The notes under the pieces were generated by a model, which was not told the DNA's origin, did not search any database, and was given only the letters and a program-made list of their open reading frames with translations. Positions 41,065-50,013 of a stretch of 64,000 nt of DNA are shown here, one piece after another. Position 1 is the first letter of the stretch; each line of letters opens with the position of its first letter. The stretch spans positions 124,001 to 188,000 of the IMG/VR virus record IMGVR_UViG_3300042387_000948; one strand, given 5' to 3'. This stretch comes from a virus. Both the position numbers and the translations under genes were made by a program.

Positions 41065-43916
41065 TATTTAAGTGCGTATGAATTTGAAGTTACAGTAGAT
41101 ACTACTTTTGAAACGCCAGATGTTACTTTTTTACCATCCATATGTACTGATATTTTACCAGAATTTAAATCTGTTCGTAATGCTTTTATTTCGTTTATTA
41201 ATTCATCCATTTTAGCATTTTTATCTTCAGCTTCTTTACCACCACCTTCTCCACCACCACTTAGTGCCTCTATAACAGAACCACCACCTATTTCTAAAAA
41301 TGTACCAACTGCTAACATTGCAGGTATTGCTAATAATCCAGCTACTGCAAACGATGCCATTGCAGCAGATAATGCAATAAATCCACCTGCCATAGAAAAT
41401 AAAGCGGCTGCTGCATCCATAGATAACAATGGTAATATTTTAACCATTAAATCACCTATACTACCCACCACCGATGCAATTCCCTTTCCAATTGATTCTA
41501 CTACACTACCAATTGATTTACCAATGGATTCAATTAATGGTGCTAACAAACTCAATGCATATGTTAATGGTATTAATGATGCACCAAATAATGCCAATAA
41601 TCCAATTCCAATTAATGCAGCCGGTGCACTAACACCAAATGCGGACAATCCTCCAGCTAATGCAACTAATCCAATTGCTGCGGCTTCTCCACCCAATGCA
41701 ATTGCAGCTAAACCTAATGAACCTACTGTCATAATTGCAAATGCCAAACCAGCTACTACTAATACACCAGCACCAGCTAATACTTTACCATCACCAAATG
41801 CGGATAATCCTTTAGCTAATGATTTTAATCCAGTACCAACCGTACTTATATCAATTTTTGATAAAACAAATAATGTTGGTAAACCTACCGACATTAATGC
41901 AAAACCAATTCCAGTTGGTATTAAATTAAAAGCACCAAATAATACTTTTGGATTTCCCATTGCTTTTAATCCTGAAGCTAAATCTTTAAGTTTATCACCC
42001 ATTGATTTATCTTTATTCATAGATTCGGTTGCTTGTTCTACACCTTCAGGTGATGTTACGGAATCTATTTTATTATCTACTAAATCTTCTACTTTACCAC
42101 TTGCTTTATCTTGTATAGTTTCTTTTGCTTTATCCGCTAAACTACCTCCAGCTACATCTGCTATTGATTGAGTTGCCGTTGATACCGCTCCACCACCCAT
42201 AAATTTTTGCAGTACATTAGATGCCATATTTTTTATAAATTCAGCTGATGTTTTTACCCAACCACCCATAGTACTACCAATTGATTTTGCGTACTCACCC
42301 AATTTTGTAAATTTAACACCCATTTGACCTAATGCACCTCCAAATTGAACTCCTGTCATTATTCCACCACCTAACAATTGTATAAATGAACCCAATCCTG
42401 TATTCATACCAGCTTGTATAGTTTCATTTATCATACTAAATTGTGAATTCATTTGTCCAGTTAATGTAGTTGCATTCTCCTGATTAGCAGCCATTTTACC
42501 AAGTTCAGCTACGGATATACCTAATAAATCTGCAGTTGCTTTCTTTTGGAAATAATCCATTTTATTAAAAGCATCCACACCACCTAATGCATTTAAAGTT
42601 TCTTGTGTAGCTTCTTCAATTTTACCTTCAAATGCTAATGCTCTAGCTCTATCTAAATTGATATTCTTACCCATTAAAGCACCCAATTCCAATTCTTTAG
42701 TTATTGATGTTTCAAAATCTAAAAGGTTATCAGCAATACCGGTCATAGTTTTTAAACTAACACCCATTTTGGCTGCTGCTGCTGCTGCTTTTATTATATT
42801 CTCACCGCCATCTTTACCAAATAAAGCAAATTCTTCAGCAGAACCGGCTAAATCTGCCATTAAAGCTGCAGGTATTATTCCATTTTGTTTTGCAAACTCT
42901 TGTGTTGATTTTGTTAAATTTAGGGCAGCTTCTTCACTATTTCCGTTTAATCTACTAAAAGAACCCAATAATCCGGCTGCTTCAGTTCCACTAATACCCA
43001 TATTTTTGGATATTAATGATGTTGATGCTTGTAATTCCCCACTAACATTATTCATACCTCCGAATTCGGAAGCTAATGCTTTAGCGTTTTCAACTGCATT
43101 ATCATCAAAGAAAGCCAAACCAGTTGTTGCAAATTCTGTTAATCCTCCCAATTGAGAACGAACTTCACCTAATTTATTAACAAATGTACCAACTCCCATA
43201 ACCATCAAACCAATTGCTACTTGTGGTTTTTTTAATGCAGTTGTTATTTGGTTAGCAACTGCATTAAACCTAGCTTGCATTCTATTTGCCTCTTCGGTAA
43301 GTTCTTTATAAGCATCTAACTCATCTTCAGTAAGACCTATCGTTGCCTGCATTGCTTTATTTACTTTACTTTGTGCCGCACCAAAATCCTGAACTGCTCT
43401 TGCTATATCTTTATTATTACTAAAAACAGAATCGCTAGATTTTATTAAATCTACATACATTTTTTTTGCAATATCTAAATTTTCAGTAGCCGCTTTCATT
43501 GCATCGGAATCACCACTAGCAGATGCATGCATTAACTCATTTTGGGCTTGTGTTAGCATATCAGCACCTGCCATAAAATCTTTTACAAAATTAGCAGCAT
43601 CAACATCACCAACATCAATACTTATACTACCTATTTTATTAACTTGCTTAGCCATAAGAGTAAGTTCTTTACCCATATCGGATGTAACATTACCAGCTAA
43701 TGACATTTGAGTTGTTAAGTCTTTAAAATTAGAAATCGATTCTCTAATTCCTTTTGTTCTACCAATAAAATCATTTATTTTTTTAATTTTTTTATCTAAA
43801 GCACTTATTTGAGCAGAATCTTGCGCAGCAGTTGCTTCTGCAAGTTTTTCTTGCAAATTGGCTAAATTTTGTATAGCTTTAGCTTCGGCATCAATTAATT
43901 TTGATTTATCTGCCAT
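41064..43916 (-). CDS. Tail tape measure protein
   Basis: A 950-residue protein with the composition of tape measure proteins. The N-terminal 240 residues are coiled coil rich in Ala, Lys and Gln. A Gly/Ala-rich helical middle follows, then several hydrophobic stretches at about 660-870 (for example TGIGFALMSVGLPTLFVL and VLVVAGLAFAIMTVGS) that can form membrane segments during DNA ejection. It follows the tube gene and the chaperone pair, the standard order. At about 1.5 angstrom per residue it would set a tail of roughly 140 nm (inference). Confidence 0.85.
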   Translation of the reverse strand: MADKSKLIDAEAKAIQNLANLQEKLAEATAAQDSAQISALDKKIKKINDFIGRTKGIRESISNFKDLTTQMSLAGNVTSDMGKELTLMAKQVNKIGSISIDVGDVDAANFVKDFMAGADMLTQAQNELMHASASGDSDAMKAATENLDIAKKMYVDLIKSSDSVFSNNKDIARAVQDFGAAQSKVNKAMQATIGLTEDELDAYKELTEEANRMQARFNAVANQITTALKKPQVAIGLMVMGVGTFVNKLGEVRSQLGGLTEFATTGLAFFDDNAVENAKALASEFGGMNNVSGELQASTSLISKNMGISGTEAAGLLGSFSRLNGNSEEAALNLTKSTQEFAKQNGIIPAALMADLAGSAEEFALFGKDGGENIIKAAAAAAKMGVSLKTMTGIADNLLDFETSITKELELGALMGKNINLDRARALAFEGKIEEATQETLNALGGVDAFNKMDYFQKKATADLLGISVAELGKMAANQENATTLTGQMNSQFSMINETIQAGMNTGLGSFIQLLGGGIMTGVQFGGALGQMGVKFTKLGEYAKSIGSTMGGWVKTSAEFIKNMASNVLQKFMGGGAVSTATQSIADVAGGSLADKAKETIQDKASGKVEDLVDNKIDSVTSPEGVEQATESMNKDKSMGDKLKDLASGLKAMGNPKVLFGAFNLIPTGIGFALMSVGLPTLFVLSKIDISTVGTGLKSLAKGLSAFGDGKVLAGAGVLVVAGLAFAIMTVGSLGLAAIALGGEAAAIGLVALAGGLSAFGVSAPAALIGIGLLALFGASLIPLTYALSLLAPLIESIGKSIGSVVESIGKGIASVVGSIGDLMVKILPLLSMDAAAALFSMAGGFIALSAAMASFAVAGLLAIPAMLAVGTFLEIGGGSVIEALSGGGEGGGKEAEDKNAKMDELINEIKALRTDLNSGKISVHMDGKKVTSGVSKVVSTVTSNSYALK

Positions 43917-43919
43917 TTA

Positions 43920-44111
43920 TTATTTTGCGTATTTATCTAAATATTTTACTAAATCATCCAAATCATTTGTTATATTTGCTAATTTTTTAGATACTTCTGG
44001 ATGCTTTTCTGCCGATTTATTTATAAAAGTTTGGTCCAATCCTTTTTTATAAGAATCAAAAAAAGCATCTACAAATTTATTGAGAATTCCTTCGTTTAAT
44101 TTTTTTGCCAT
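43920..44111 (-). CDS. Small tail protein of unknown function
   Basis: A 63-residue helical, Lys-rich protein (MAKKLNEGILNKFVDAFFDS, then KKLANITNDLDDLVKYLDK) three bases before the tape measure gene. It is the first gene of that operon, after a late motif. It may be a chaperone or plug linked to the tape measure; no family is recognised. Confidence 0.6.
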   Translation of the reverse strand: MAKKLNEGILNKFVDAFFDSYKKGLDQTFINKSAEKHPEVSKKLANITNDLDDLVKYLDKYAK

Positions 44112-44121
44112 TTGTACAGTT

Positions 44122-44140
44122 GGTTATATATAATAAATAT
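44122..44140 (-). promoter_or_regulatory. Late-type motif of the tape measure/baseplate operon
   Basis: ATATTTATTATATATAACC, with its core 21 bases upstream of the start at 44111, just past the terminator of the chaperone pair. Confidence 0.65.
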
Positions 44141-44145
44141 TGAAT

Positions 44146-44180
44146 AAAAAAAAAGTGAGGATTATCTCATCCTCACTTTT
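44146..44180 (-). terminator. Terminator after the tail chaperone pair
   Basis: The perfect 11-base inverted repeat AAAAGTGAGGA / TCCTCACTTTT has an 8-base loop and is followed by more T on the minus strand. Its 5' arm overlaps the last codons of the gene. Confidence 0.9.
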
Positions 44181-44392
44181 CCTGCTTTTGATTTACTTTG
44201 TGCAGCTTTCATTTCATCTGCTTCTTTCTTTTTGATATCAACTAATTTTTTAAAATAAAATTTTCTAAGATGTATTGGCATCGTATAAACTTCTGTCCAA
44301 TTGAATCCATTACCAAAATGAACCATTTCCCAAATTTGATTATGAAGTGTTGTTTTATAATCAATTGGCAGGGTAAAAAAAGCTAACCCCAA
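44162..44392 (-). CDS. Tail chaperone extension read by frameshift
   Basis: A frame of 76 codons whose upstream part overlaps the end of the gp26-like gene by 32 bases. It has no ATG near its beginning: the first possible start is TTG at 44392, and the first ATG is 22 codons in. It therefore looks like the downstream half of a frameshift fusion, as in the G/GT tail chaperones of other phages. The product has WEMVHFGNGFNWTEVYTMPI and MPIHLRKFYFKKL followed by a Lys-rich tail. The position just before the tape measure operon fits that role. Confidence 0.7.
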   Translation of the reverse strand: MGLAFFTLPIDYKTTLHNQIWEMVHFGNGFNWTEVYTMPIHLRKFYFKKLVDIKKKEADEMKAAQSKSKAGKVRMR

Positions 44393-45152
44393 ATGGGATA
44401 TCTAACGCCTCCGTTTCGCCTGTTATATCTGATGTAAATTCGAATTTTAAGTCTAAATCTGGACTAATTTCTCTAACATATTTTCTAAATGCTTTTGTAT
44501 CTAATGCTAAAAATCCATTTTGAATCCATTTGTTAATAAATCCACCATCCTTATTACCATCTACTGATAAAATCATATATCTAAACCGAGTAGTTACATC
44601 AAAAGATGTTGTGTTTTTTGTTTTATTTACTCTTTCCAATGCTTGATTATCTTTATTAATATCCTGCTCATCACCATGCGTTAATAACTTAAATTCAATT
44701 ACCTTTTTACTTTGTGGTAATGTAAATTTGTACACATTTTCGGCGTTTAATACAGATTCATCAACATCTTTTGTTTGTACTTTTGATAAATCAATTGTAA
44801 CTTCTTGCTTTTCGGATGTAAATGGGTCAGTAATTTCAACCGTATAATCAGCCCCATATCCTAAAATACGAGTAGCCAATAGAATTGCGTTTTTATCACC
44901 AATGAAAATATCATTTATATTTACACCAGGTTCAACAACAACCGATTCAAATAACTTATCTAACACAATACCTTTTTTAATTAAATTTTGAGATGCTAAG
45001 ATATCTTCTTCTCTTGCTGTCATATATTTTATTTCAACCGTTCCTTTACTCAAAGGGTTATCTTTTGAATATACCAATCCTCTTGATGGTAATTCTATAA
45101 TTTCGGTTGGAAATTCAAATTTACTTGTAGTTGCATTTGCACTTTCTGCCAT
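44361..45152 (-). CDS. T4 baseplate protein gp26-like / tail assembly chaperone
   Basis: A 263-residue protein matching the T4 gp26-type family (T4_baseplate). The opening FPTEIIELPSRGLVYSKDNP, then VEIKYMTAREEDIL and GDKNAILLATRILGYG are its typical blocks. A mid-protein LLTHGDEQDI and the C-terminal beta segment follow. It sits between the tube gene and the tape measure operon and probably has a frameshift extension. The start context is AAAGTTATG. Confidence 0.78.
   Translation of the reverse strand: MAESANATTSKFEFPTEIIELPSRGLVYSKDNPLSKGTVEIKYMTAREEDILASQNLIKKGIVLDKLFESVVVEPGVNINDIFIGDKNAILLATRILGYGADYTVEITDPFTSEKQEVTIDLSKVQTKDVDESVLNAENVYKFTLPQSKKVIEFKLLTHGDEQDINKDNQALERVNKTKNTTSFDVTTRFRYMILSVDGNKDGGFINKWIQNGFLALDTKAFRKYVREISPDLDLKFEFTSDITGETEALDIPFGVSFFYPAN
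44375..44381 (-). other. Candidate programmed frameshift site (T7 run)
   Basis: In the gp26-like frame the codons read AGC TTT TTT TAC CCT. The downstream frame reads GCT TTT TTT ACC CTG, which is +1 (equivalently -2) relative to it. The seven-T run allows slippage, and the zero-frame stop (TGA) is only five codons further on. Confidence 0.6.
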
Positions 45153-45180
45153 AACTTTAATAATTTAGTTTTATATATAT

Positions 45181-45188
45181 ATAAATAC
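45181..45188 (-). promoter_or_regulatory. Late-type motif variant before the gp26-like gene
   Basis: GTATTTAT followed by ATATATATATAA, 28 bases upstream of the start at 45152. It differs from the core in its first base. Confidence 0.5.
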
Positions 45189-45210
45189 ATCAAAATAAAA
45201 AAATTAGAAA

Positions 45211-45244
45211 TAAAAAAGGGATAACCTTTCGGAAATCCCTTTTT
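45211..45244 (-). terminator. Terminator after the tail tube gene
   Basis: The stem AAAGGGAT..CC / GG..ATCCCTTT has a four-base loop and is followed by a T-run on the minus strand, 19 bases past the tube stop. Confidence 0.85.
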
Positions 45245-45263
45245 AATATTGTAGTAGATATTA

Positions 45264-45755
45264 TTAATATTCCAAAATAGCGTAATCGTAAGCTATTTCT
45301 AATGTAATATCGGCAGGGTCAGTAGCGTTTGACCAATCCAAGTCTCCAAAATTTGCATTTACTATAAATGCTCCTTTAAGAGTCCATTGTTCAATTACAT
45401 CACCAACAGGTCCTAACATTTTACAAGTTATATCTTTTTTGTAAAAATCAGCATAACCTCTTCTACCAGTGATTGATTCGTGTCCTAAACGTACCCACTC
45501 CATTACAGCTTGAGCCGCAGATGGAACAATAGGGTCAATAAGTGTAAATGTTACGTTAGACCACTCACCCTTTCCTTGCAACTTTCTTTTTATATTAATA
45601 TGGTCTAATGTTACCGTTTCAAATGCAATAGTCGGTCTTTGCGCCACTTTAATAGTATATGCTTGAAGCCCGTCTACATCAATTGTAAAACGATGCTTCA
45701 TTTTAGGTTCGAAGTTCGTATAGAACATCTTGTCAAACTCTAGTATCTCTGCCAT
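45264..45755 (-). CDS. Tail tube protein, T4 gp19-like
   Basis: A 163-residue protein, the same length as T4 gp19 (163), which stacks as hexamers inside the sheath. The pattern of the family is clear: FEPKMKHRFTIDVDGLQAY, FETVTLDHINIKRKLQGKGEW, VTFTLIDPI, and a final ITLEIAYDYAILEY strand. It is a single late unit with its own motif and terminator, as expected for a protein made in large amounts. Confidence 0.92.
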   Translation of the reverse strand: MAEILEFDKMFYTNFEPKMKHRFTIDVDGLQAYTIKVAQRPTIAFETVTLDHINIKRKLQGKGEWSNVTFTLIDPIVPSAAQAVMEWVRLGHESITGRRGYADFYKKDITCKMLGPVGDVIEQWTLKGAFIVNANFGDLDWSNATDPADITLEIAYDYAILEY

Positions 45756-45782
45756 TTTTTTTTAATTTCTATTTTGTTATTA

Positions 45783-45790
45783 ATAAATAT
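45783..45790 (-). promoter_or_regulatory. Late-type motif before the tail tube gene
   Basis: ATATTTAT followed by TAATAACAAAATAG, 27 bases upstream of the start at 45755. Confidence 0.6.
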
Positions 45791-45812
45791 TGGTTTTTCG
45801 TTTTTTTCTTAA

Positions 45813-48131
45813 TTAAGCGTTAAACGATGCTCCAGTTGGTAAGATGTTGAAATCAATTACGATGAATTCAGCTGTCTTAGCCGGTTGTAAAAATATTTGT
45901 CCTGCTAATACATTTCTATCTATTACATCAGGAGTATTGTTAGTTTCATCCATCACTACTTTGAATGCGTATAAACCTTGTCTTTGTTGAATTGCTTCGA
46001 AATAAGGGTTTACAGTGTTTAAGAATCTATTTCTAGTCGTTGTAGTGTTTTGTTCAAACAATAGGTAACGAGACGTAGATGCGATGAATTTCTTAACAGT
46101 GATTAATAATCTTCTTACGTTGATTCTATCCAATGCTGATGCTTTATCTTGCAATGTCTTCTGTCCGAATGCTACAATACCTTGTCCAGGGAATGAAGCG
46201 ATTGGATTAACTTTGTTTTCGTATAAAGTATCTCTTTCAGAATGTGTTAATCTATTCAATACACTAATTGCTCCAGTGATACCACCTCTATTTAAACCAG
46301 CAGGTGCGAACCATTCTGCTGCCAATCTATCATTAGCTGCAAACACTCCAGGTAATAATACTGAAGGTGGAACACTCATTATTTTATTATTATTATTGTC
46401 AATTGTCTTAACCCAAGGGTAGTAAGTTGCTACATAGTTTGAATCTACTGAATTAGATTGTAAAGTAGTATCTGCTATATCGGAATCAGCTTCACTAAAG
46501 TCAGCTATGTAGAATGTATCTTGTCTATCTTCAACCATATCAATAACCTTAGTAGTTACCGATGGGTGTAGAGAACGAATGATACCAGGAGTTACAACTA
46601 AGTTAATATCATACTCATCCGGATTAGATACAGCGTTTATTGCTTTGAAATATGCAGTTGTACCAGATGATGCTCCATTTGAACAATCAAATCCTTGCGT
46701 ATTTTGTTGAGTGATATCAGTTCCAAGTGCTTTAGCTACCGTTGGGTTCATACCATCGTATCCACCTTGCAATGCTAATACAAACTGTCTTTTAACCATA
46801 TCTGCCGAATTTGAGCCCGTCATTTGATAATTTAATTGAGAATCAAACGCAAATGTTACGTTAGAACCAGTTTGTGCATTTGCAGGAAGTGGTTTTAAAT
46901 ATTGTTTGTTATCAATTGCCACACCAACAGTTTCAAAATCAAATCCAGAATAATATAATGGAGATGATGATGTATTTCCAGTTGAGCTTGTTTGTAATGT
47001 TATAGCAGGTACTAATAACGATTCTGCAGCATTTGTTGCTGTAATTGGGTTTGTATATGCCCCATGTCCAAAAGGTGCTGCTGATATAGGGAATGAACCC
47101 TGAGCTGCTACTTCAACTCTAATATATTTTGAACGATTTTGGTAATCACCATTTTCAGTAATTTTACCATCTTGATTTAATGTAATAAATCTATCACCAA
47201 TTCTTCTTGCAATATAATTTGTAGAAGCAGGGTCTAAGTTTACATTATTAAATGTTTCAAAAACTACTTTTCTTTTATCAGTATCAGAGTATGAACGAAC
47301 AGTTACAGTAAATGTTGAATAATCCGTTGCTCCATCTTCGCCAGCTGCCTTAACATTAGAGATACCAATTTTAAATTTAGTATTATAAACATTACCATGT
47401 CCTAATGTGTGGAAACTGAATAGAGGATATCTAACACCACTAATATCTTGAGATACTACAAATGGTGTTGATGCTACACTTGCCTCATATGCATAATCTT
47501 GAGTTGGTAATACAACTCTAGTTATTACAATGTTATTTCCAGCAGAACCTGTGTAGAATGATGCCAAATTCTCAAAATAAGAATGTACATATGCTGCTTT
47601 ACTTCCAAATGGTGATTCACCAAATACATCAGCTAAATCGTTTGTTGCGGTTGGTAATATTGATGCGGATACGTTTGTACCAGCAACCAATGCATTGATT
47701 ACAAAAGAACCATCTAATGCATCATTACTAACTATACTTGCTCCAGTAAATCCAACACCCTCATCACCAGCTGCAGTTGAGTGTAATACACCAATTAGTT
47801 TAGTTCCTACTGATTGTGCCGATGAACCAGAAGCAAATATTGCTAAAGGTGCTACTTGAGAATATCCAGCAGTACCAGCTACCCTTACAATAGTTGCTGA
47901 ACCAGCTTCTCTAAGGTAGTTTTGTACTGCATATTCAGTATAATATGTCCCATCAGGTGTACCGAAGATATCTTCAAATTCTGATTGAGTTCTTACAATC
48001 GTTGGTACGAATGCCGGTCCTTGCTTAAAAGGTCCTATAAATGCTGCTCCGATTTCACCGATTCCTTGCGCTAAGAAGGATAAATCGTTTTCTCTTGTGA
48101 ATACACCGGGTGATACAATTCTTTCTGCCAT
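45813..48131 (-). CDS. Contractile tail sheath protein, T4 gp18-like
   Basis: A 772-residue sheath subunit. The N-terminus (RIVSPGVFTRENDLSFL) is the handshake arm typical of sheath proteins, followed by GEIGAAFIGPFKQGPAFVPT. The C-terminal domain has ERDTLYENKVNPIASFPGQG, the QGIVAFGQKTLQ strand and INVRRLLITVKKFI, the most conserved sheath region that packs on the tube. T4 gp18 is 659 residues; the extra length is in the central variable domains. It shows that the virion is a myovirus. Confidence 0.95.
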   Translation of the reverse strand: MAERIVSPGVFTRENDLSFLAQGIGEIGAAFIGPFKQGPAFVPTIVRTQSEFEDIFGTPDGTYYTEYAVQNYLREAGSATIVRVAGTAGYSQVAPLAIFASGSSAQSVGTKLIGVLHSTAAGDEGVGFTGASIVSNDALDGSFVINALVAGTNVSASILPTATNDLADVFGESPFGSKAAYVHSYFENLASFYTGSAGNNIVITRVVLPTQDYAYEASVASTPFVVSQDISGVRYPLFSFHTLGHGNVYNTKFKIGISNVKAAGEDGATDYSTFTVTVRSYSDTDKRKVVFETFNNVNLDPASTNYIARRIGDRFITLNQDGKITENGDYQNRSKYIRVEVAAQGSFPISAAPFGHGAYTNPITATNAAESLLVPAITLQTSSTGNTSSSPLYYSGFDFETVGVAIDNKQYLKPLPANAQTGSNVTFAFDSQLNYQMTGSNSADMVKRQFVLALQGGYDGMNPTVAKALGTDITQQNTQGFDCSNGASSGTTAYFKAINAVSNPDEYDINLVVTPGIIRSLHPSVTTKVIDMVEDRQDTFYIADFSEADSDIADTTLQSNSVDSNYVATYYPWVKTIDNNNNKIMSVPPSVLLPGVFAANDRLAAEWFAPAGLNRGGITGAISVLNRLTHSERDTLYENKVNPIASFPGQGIVAFGQKTLQDKASALDRINVRRLLITVKKFIASTSRYLLFEQNTTTTRNRFLNTVNPYFEAIQQRQGLYAFKVVMDETNNTPDVIDRNVLAGQIFLQPAKTAEFIVIDFNILPTGASFNA

Positions 48132-48190
48132 TTTTTTATCTCTAAAATTCTATGTTTGTTATTTTGTAAAAAGTATTCCAATTTACACAT

Positions 48191-48198
48191 ATAAATAT
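48191..48198 (-). promoter_or_regulatory. Late-type motif before the sheath gene
   Basis: ATATTTAT followed by ATGTGTAA. It lies 59 bases upstream of the start at 48131, farther than in most other operons. Confidence 0.5.
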
Positions 48199-48204
48199 AA
48201 ACAA

Positions 48205-48250
48205 AATACCCAAAACATAAATTTTATATTAAAAATATATTTTGGGATGT
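48205..48250 (-). terminator. Possible weak terminator after the small-protein cluster
   Basis: CCCAAAA / TTTTGGG (48246-48240 and 48215-48209) flank an AT-rich loop that can pair further, with TATTTTG after it on the minus strand. The loop is long, so confidence is limited. Confidence 0.4.
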
Positions 48251-48284
48251 TTTACTATTGTTTTATTGTTTTAAATGATACCTA

Positions 48285-48716
48285 TTATGGATTAGATATA
48301 CTTACAAACTCCCATCTATCACAAAATATTTCGGAAGATATACTTGCTCTCCCTGGCCAACCACCATTGCTAGGACTCTGAAACCAAAGGTCGGCTTGTC
48401 TAAATGATGTACTCCAACCCCTATCTATATTTGCACCACTTGTCCAACTTCCAGCATTGAAACCATAAGTGTTTCCACCAGTATCAACCCATAACGCATT
48501 CCATATTGTCAATGCTGAATTAAAATCAGAAGAACCATTTGTTTGAACAAATGACATATAAGTTTTAACAATAATGTGTAGATGCGGATTTCCTCCAGAA
48601 ATATTAAATCGAAGGTAAGGACCAACATTATTTTTACCGCGTGAATATACTCTCATATAAGAGTTATTATTCGATTGATTCATAATTAATCCCTGATTCC
48701 CTGTTATTCTTGCCAT
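48285..48716 (-). CDS. Small Trp/Gly/Asn-rich virion protein 1
   Basis: A 143-residue beta-rich protein (SRGKNNVGPYLRFNISGGNP, SALTIWNALWVDTGGN, DRWEFVSIS). Size and composition fit a small adhesin or fibre-tip domain. It is the last of three adjacent genes of similar length and shares LRxxxSGGNP with the third (49186-49647). No family is recognised. A receptor-binding role is inferred from the fibre context. Confidence 0.55.
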   Translation of the reverse strand: MARITGNQGLIMNQSNNNSYMRVYSRGKNNVGPYLRFNISGGNPHLHIIVKTYMSFVQTNGSSDFNSALTIWNALWVDTGGNTYGFNAGSWTSGANIDRGWSTSFRQADLWFQSPSNGGWPGRASISSEIFCDRWEFVSISNP

Positions 48717-48722
48717 AATTAT

Positions 48723-49184
48723 TTAATCACTAAAAACGTTTACTACTAAATTTGAAAATGACATAGTACATATATTTATCCAAACCGAACCAATTACTCC
48801 CGTAGCCATACCACTATTTGCCCCTATAAATATAGATGCACCACCTTTTCCTACATATGGGAATAATATCCCATTACCTCCCCAACTATGCCAATCTAAT
48901 CCAGAACGCATTTCAACTTCACCATATGTTTGCATAGAAAATCTTGCAGATGCGTAAAGAATAGGTAATTCTGTTTTTGAACCTTCCGTTCTTATTGCTG
49001 CCCATCTTAATTGTACTGATACTTCTTCTCTTGTGCCTGTTCCACCACTTTGATACATTTGTATCATATTAATATTAGACTGATACGGTGCCCAAGTTCT
49101 AGTTGAGGTATATACTCTAGACCCCCATTGGTTGTTGTTACTACTATCTATTCTTATACCTTCGAGTGAACGTAAAACTGCCAT
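48723..49184 (-). CDS. Small Trp/Gly-rich virion protein 2
   Basis: A 153-residue beta-rich protein that starts MAVLRSLEGIRIDSSNNNQW and contains VQLRWAAIRTEGSKTELPIL, MRSGLDWHSWGGNG and a final FSNLVVNVF strand. It is the middle of three adjacent genes of like size and composition. The SNNN near the N-terminus also appears in protein 1. It probably belongs to the fibre or baseplate edge. Confidence 0.55.
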   Translation of the reverse strand: MAVLRSLEGIRIDSSNNNQWGSRVYTSTRTWAPYQSNINMIQMYQSGGTGTREEVSVQLRWAAIRTEGSKTELPILYASARFSMQTYGEVEMRSGLDWHSWGGNGILFPYVGKGGASIFIGANSGMATGVIGSVWINICTMSFSNLVVNVFSD

Positions 49185-49185
49185 A

Positions 49186-49647
49186 TTATACGCAATATAA
49201 TGTTATTAAATCTATCCTTTCACTATATACCATCACACGATGTATAGTAGTTGATACTCCAGCTGCACTTGACGCTCTCCACGTTATTGTTCTATTTCCT
49301 ACATCCCAATAAGACCAATCTGTACTACCAGCATTAAATTCTAGTTGATATGCAACAAAATTTGCAGCACCATTACCTGTTGGGTTATCAATATTACCAT
49401 TTGATTGAACTCTCCATCCATGCGCAAAAGCTATCCATCGTATATCAGCCCCATTATTATGGGTAACAGTTTCCTCTTGTAGTGTTGAAAAATAAAATTC
49501 AGGATTTCCACCGGATACTTCTAATCTTAAACTACCAACAGTTTGATATGAACCTCCATTACTTTTTCCACAAACACATTCTTTCCATCCGCGTGTTGCA
49601 GATTGGGTACGTGTAATACCGTGTAATTGTCTGTTTAATAATCTCAT
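49186..49647 (-). CDS. Small Trp/Gly-rich virion protein 3
   Basis: A 153-residue beta-rich protein with VGSLRLEVSGGNPEFYFSTL (shared SGGNP block with protein 1), IRWIAFAHGWRVQSNG and WSYWDVGNRTITWRA. It has three cysteines, two of them in CVCGK near the N-terminus. It begins three bases before the DUF7936-like gene ends, in the same late operon. No enzyme motif is seen. Confidence 0.55.
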   Translation of the reverse strand: MRLLNRQLHGITRTQSATRGWKECVCGKSNGGSYQTVGSLRLEVSGGNPEFYFSTLQEETVTHNNGADIRWIAFAHGWRVQSNGNIDNPTGNGAANFVAYQLEFNAGSTDWSYWDVGNRTITWRASSAAGVSTTIHRVMVYSERIDLITLYCV

Positions 49648-49650
49648 AGT

Positions 49651-50007
49651 TTATGGTATAATTGGGTCTTGCGTTTCCATTAAGGTAGGCAAACCATTCC
49701 ATGCTACATATTCTCTATTAGTAAATTGTTCATTAATAGCTCTTCTTAAACTAGCCTTTACATTAGCCATAGGTTCGCAGTTTTCTACCCAACTTATAAT
49801 TTCTTCTTCGGTTAGTTCATCGTAGGGTTTAAAGTTTTCAACATTTGGTGTATCAACCGGCACATCTGCTAATGCCCAATCAAACTTTGGTAATCCTGCA
49901 ATTTCCGCACTAACAATAAAATCAGCACTTACTACAATATCCTCCAATCCATCAAATGATTTTACTTTCTTGATTCCAACAAGTGTGTATGAATAATTTA
50001 TTTGCAT
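49651..50007 (-). CDS. Small tail-associated protein, paralog A
   Basis: A 118-residue protein with a beta N-terminal half (YSYTLVGIKKVKSFDGLED, IVVSADFIVSA) and a helical half (ELTEEEIISWVENCEPMANV). The overall pattern matches the next upstream gene: Y-x-(4)-GIKK, then a strand pair, then LTE-x-(4)-W, so they are paralogs. Proteins of this kind occur next to fibre genes in marine T4-like phages. The function is unknown, possibly fibre assembly. Confidence 0.6.
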   Translation of the reverse strand: MQINYSYTLVGIKKVKSFDGLEDIVVSADFIVSAEIAGLPKFDWALADVPVDTPNVENFKPYDELTEEEIISWVENCEPMANVKASLRRAINEQFTNREYVAWNGLPTLMETQDPIIP

Positions 50008-50013
50008 ATTTTA

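Noticed and set aside
41524-43155. Two plus-strand frames (215 and 165 codons) inside the tape measure gene
   Set aside because: They result from the Ala/Gly-rich codon pattern of the minus-strand gene, lack a start context and overlap a well-supported gene.
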